The notes under the pieces are model-generated. The model did not search any database, was not told the DNA's origin, and saw only the letters and a list, made by a program, of their open reading frames with translations. A DNA stretch of 64,000 bases from assembly GCA_965220775.1 (NCBI GenBank), contig OZ244845.1, forward strand, positions 310,001-374,000, in the 5' to 3' direction. The first letter of the stretch is position 1, and each line of letters starts with the position of its first letter. Below are positions 62,201 to 64,000 of the stretch, in pieces. The position numbers and the translations under genes are program-made. The DNA is from G963664835 sp965220775. GTDB lineage: Bacteria; Chloroflexota; UBA6077; FW602-bin22; JBCLEL01.

Positions 62201-62377
62201 ATTCCGCTTATCGTCTGGCCGGGAGTGTACAACCGCTACCGGGACCAATTGCGCGAGCCGTTCGTATTGGTGTCAGGCCGGGTGACGCGCCGCGATGGGA
62301 CATTCAACATCATCGTGACCGAGATCAACGCTGTACGCGGCAGTCAACACCCACCAGAATCGAAGAACTGGCGCTAG
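59240..62377 (+). CDS. dnaE2: Error-prone DNA polymerase III alpha (DnaE2/ImuC)
   Basis: 1045 residues. N-terminal PHP domain (LHCHSNYSFHDGASAIHEL; ALTDHDNL), palm with catalytic GVVPDIDLDFPRNIREKLI, RGRGSSVAMLVGYLIG, HPGGMIIS, and a C-terminal OB domain (ITEINAVRGSQH). The length is that of DnaE2 rather than replicative DnaE1. It performs mutagenic translesion synthesis with ImuB. It overlaps the upstream small gene by 8 bases and shares the SOS promoter at 57766. Confidence 0.95.
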   Translation: MAEYVELHCHSNYSFHDGASAIHELTHRAKELGYAALALTDHDNLCGAMEFAQAAQSLDLNGIIGAEVTLEGGHHLTLLAETQKGYNNLCRLISYAHINNPRRNPAIALDSLPDHAEGLIALSGCPLGEVPRLVQSDSISGAEMAAKRYLDWFGPGHFYLELQRNLVYGDDERIRGLMALSRDLGIGVLATNDVHYHRRYRHRLQDALVAIRACKTLDETHRERRPNSEFYMKPPAVMASLFAEIPEAITNTLVVAERCKFDLARDLDYRFPDYPVPDGYTPDTYLAKICCEAARRKYGFIDEKVSARLEEELRLIGKHGLAGFLLIYYDIIQLAREIMIELGLSSPDVPLEDNPPGRGRGSSVAMLVGYLIGLSHIDPLKYNLSLERFLSEGDLGVVPDIDLDFPRNIREKLIVRVHQKWGWDHAALAGMIGTYRIKGAIRDLGKAFGLPEDEVDRLAKRVDHSSAKDLRVQMHALPDFRTKADSPSWQKLIELAAELDGFPKYLAQHPGGMIISSSPLIDLVPVQRGAIEGRYICQWDKSGVEDAGFVKIDFLALGTLSQMQEALLLIEERYGQIIDLSRVDFDDQGVYDTICEADTIGVFQVESAAQMQTVVRLRPRNLVDMAREVGAVRPGVGVNDGVTKFIARHMGKEPVTFEHPLERRALERTLGVILFQDQVNQIAIDVAGFAPTKADQLRRVFGRKNNEELLASFWRDFRDGAAGRGVDEATARRIFRKFNGFYMFPESHAFAFGVTAYQAAWLKYYYPLEFYLGLFNQQPMGFYNLETLKEDARRHDVRVLNPDINLSMEKCIADGMSIRMGLLNVTGVGSSAATSIVKERAGRHYDSLADFANRTVVVRPLVENLVDAGVFDSLVSDRRSALQEVGLRYHSRREQPALDLPVEQDLLDLHRQTEWDRMEGEYRTMGLYPSGHAMAHMRWHLGEHVMPSNIMHKFPDGAEVTTAGLVIRRQHPMTDAVFVTLEDEFGHIPLIVWPGVYNRYRDQLREPFVLVSGRVTRRDGTFNIIVTEINAVRGSQHPPESKNWR

Positions 62378-62397
62378 CCGGATCGCTAACGCCACCC

Positions 62398-62781
62398 TCA
62401 TACTCGCCTGGGATAGAAATAAGCGAGCAGCGCGGCGAATACCAGGTTGAGAGCTATCGGCGCGCCAAGCTGCCGAAGGGTAGGATAACCGGCAAGGAGA
62501 TCGTAGACCAGAGCGGCCGATGCCGCGACCAAGCCGGCAATCGGCAGCCATAGCAGTCCGACATAGGTCAGCGGCCGGCGAGCCAGGACGCCGCAGAGCG
62601 CCGCAAGTATCAACAGACAGACACCCCACCCGCGGTGGGCGCTAGCATCGATGATGCCGATCGCGAAGACAGTTTCAGCCAAGTCCTGTTGAAAAACAAA
62701 CATCAAGCCGATCAAGGACAAGTAGACAGCTACCGCTATCAGGATGTAGCGGATTATCCTGGGGCGGAACATTGCAGCCAC
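62398..62781 (-). CDS. Four-helix membrane protein
   Basis: 127 residues with four transmembrane segments (YILIAVAVYLSLIGLMFVF, CLLILAALCGVLA, YVGLLWLPIAGLVAASAALV, IALNLVFAALLAYFY). The short first loop ASAHRGWGV is the most distinctive part. It resembles small DUF4345/DUF4383-like membrane proteins, but I cannot assign it. It converges with dnaE2, 20 bases apart. Confidence 0.7.
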   Translation of the reverse strand: MAAMFRPRIIRYILIAVAVYLSLIGLMFVFQQDLAETVFAIGIIDASAHRGWGVCLLILAALCGVLARRPLTYVGLLWLPIAGLVAASAALVYDLLAGYPTLRQLGAPIALNLVFAALLAYFYPRRV

Positions 62782-62890
62782 CTCTGCTTTGCTGGTTTTG
62801 CTTCACGGAACGCGAGCGGAAGCGTAATTCGCTAAACTTAGCAGGATTTTGGTGACCTAAGTATAGTTCCGAATTCGGAGGTGAGATGGG

Positions 62891-64000
62891 GTGGCGCTTA
62901 GGACTGCGGATGAATACCGGGCAAGCCTTCGAGATGGCCGGCGGGTCTACTTCCGAGGAAAGCCGGTCGCCGACGTCACGACTCATCCCTTCACGAGGGT
63001 AGCAGTCGATCACGCTGCGCTGGACTACGAGCTGGCGAACGATCCGGAACACCGCGACCTGGCTGTATTCGAAGAGGACAGCCGGGTCTTCAGCCGCTAC
63101 TACCAAATCCCGACCGGCGCCGACGATCTGCTCAAACGCAGCCAGCTGATCGAGGCCGCGACTGCCGCCGGCGCTACGCTGGTGGTTCTGATAAAAGAGA
63201 TCGGCACCGACGCCCTGAACGCGCTGCAAATCGTCGCGGGCGAAGTCGATAGACGCGCCGGCACCGAGTACCTAGAGCGAGTCAACCGCTACTACGAGCA
63301 TTGCCGCGATAACGACCTCGCCCTTTGCGTAGCACAGACTGACGTAAAGGGGGACCGCAGCCTGGGCCCTTCCGCACAATCGCATCCGGACTATTACTTA
63401 AGGATCGTCGACCGTCGGCCGGATGGCATCGTCGTGCGAGGGGCAAAATCACACACATCGGTCTCGGTGAACGCGAATGAGATGATAGTTTTGCCCACGC
63501 GAGCCCTTTCCGAGGCCGACGCTGACTACGCGGTATCATTTGCCATCCCGATCGACACGCTTGGACTGAAGCTAGTCGCCAGCGGCTACGGCGCGCCGGT
63601 CGACAACACGTTCGAGCGGCCAATCAGCAGCCGGCACCGGATGATCGAGACCCTGACAATCTTCGAGGACGTGTTCATTCCTTGGGAACGGGTATTTCTC
63701 GCCGGCGAATGGCAAGCGGCCGGCCTGCTGGCGCTGACGTTCGTGGAGTTTCACCGCTTCACCGCGGTCTCGTACAAGCTGCCGCTAGTCGATGCGCTGG
63801 CCGGCGCGGCCTACCAGATGGCCGAGTTCAATGGAATCGGCCGGGCCGGACATGTTCGGGAGAAGCTCACCTGGTTGGCGGCATACTCAGAAACGCTGCG
63901 GGCACTCATCAGGCAAGCGGCTATCGGCTTCACGACTAAGCCCCCGGGTATCGCGGTGCCGGATCCGTTGCTGACCAATATCGCGAAGTGGCACTTCGCC
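62891..64000 (+). CDS. HpaB/AbfD-like flavoprotein, 3' end outside window
   Basis: At least 370 residues from GTG at 62891 (GGAGG nine bases ahead), open to the window edge. It matches the acyl-CoA-dehydrogenase-fold family of 4-hydroxyphenylacetate 3-monooxygenase and 4-hydroxybutyryl-CoA dehydratase: AQTDVKGDRSLGPSAQSHPD, VDRRPDGIVVRGAKSHTS, YAVSFAIPIDTLG and FEDVFIPWERVFLAGEW. AbfD-type [4Fe-4S] cysteines are not seen: the segment where they sit reads VVLIKEIGTDALNALQI. It is more likely a flavin monooxygenase or an atypical dehydratase. Confidence 0.8.
   Translation, partial: MALRTADEYRASLRDGRRVYFRGKPVADVTTHPFTRVAVDHAALDYELANDPEHRDLAVFEEDSRVFSRYYQIPTGADDLLKRSQLIEAATAAGATLVVLIKEIGTDALNALQIVAGEVDRRAGTEYLERVNRYYEHCRDNDLALCVAQTDVKGDRSLGPSAQSHPDYYLRIVDRRPDGIVVRGAKSHTSVSVNANEMIVLPTRALSEADADYAVSFAIPIDTLGLKLVASGYGAPVDNTFERPISSRHRMIETLTIFEDVFIPWERVFLAGEWQAAGLLALTFVEFHRFTAVSYKLPLVDALAGAAYQMAEFNGIGRAGHVREKLTWLAAYSETLRALIRQAAIGFTTKPPGIAVPDPLLTNIAKWHFA

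Noticed and set aside
1..64000. tRNA and rRNA genes
   Set aside because: I looked for T-arm sequences (GGTTCGAAT-like and reverse complements) and acceptor pairing by eye; the few partial matches are inside coding genes and do not fold.

Overview
The window is a gene-dense bacterial chromosome segment of about 57% GC, with many TTG and GTG starts and no tRNA or rRNA gene that I could find. The gene content fits an aerobic or facultative member of the Chloroflexota, plausibly a SAR202-like or related uncultivated lineage: an alternative complex III operon, a two-subunit 2-oxoacid:ferredoxin oxidoreductase, corrinoid-linked methyl transfer genes, an HpaB/AbfD-like flavoprotein, Thr/Pro-rich lipoproteins and an imuB-dnaE2 mutasome. 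The taxonomic call is an inference from gene content. The palindrome GCCGGC is strikingly frequent, inside and outside genes.

Layout. 1-9.7 kb: the end of an aspartic-protease-like gene with a clear terminator, a PH-domain protein, an SH3b lipoprotein, repeats, nucleotide-sugar enzymes, NAD synthetase, an IolE-like TIM-barrel protein and an O-methyltransferase. 9.7-17.7 kb: an alternative complex III operon on the minus strand (actA, actB split into two genes, two NrfD-like subunits, actD, actE) headed by two small membrane or secreted proteins. 18-29.3 kb: a methyltransferase, a DtxR/MFS operon, lipoproteins, an HpcH/HpaI aldolase, an ABC exporter and a THUMP RNA methyltransferase. 29.3-39.9 kb: VapBC, a decayed MntA/HepT pair, and a sugar/carbonyl island with two tandem duplicated gene pairs (aldose-epimerase-like and transaldolase-like), an amidohydrolase, an SDR and an aldo/keto reductase. 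40.5-41.7 kb: a thioredoxin-like lipoprotein whose first active-site cysteine is an in-frame TGA followed by a SECIS-like hairpin, paired with a DM13 protein. 42.4-48.1 kb: a corrinoid methyl-transfer cluster (homocysteine methyltransferase, UroD-family methyltransferase, corrinoid protein, RACo-type reactivase) with three unrecognised proteins. 48.2-56.3 kb: mixed metabolism, a BrnA antitoxin with a truncated BrnT, KorAB and a LysR regulator. 56.4-62.4 kb: an IS110-family element with a candidate bridge RNA, then an SOS-controlled imuB/DUF6504/dnaE2 cassette. The window ends inside an HpaB/AbfD-like gene.

Two dispersed repeat families run through the intergenic space. Family A is a MITE-like element of about 270-370 bp (three copies) with terminal inverted repeats and 6-bp target duplications. 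Family B is a structured element of about 140-170 bp (three full copies and two partial ones).

The strongest candidates for something new are the probable selenoprotein thioredoxin/DM13 pair at 40.5-41.7 kb and the corrinoid cluster with its uncharacterised small partners at 42.4-48.1 kb.
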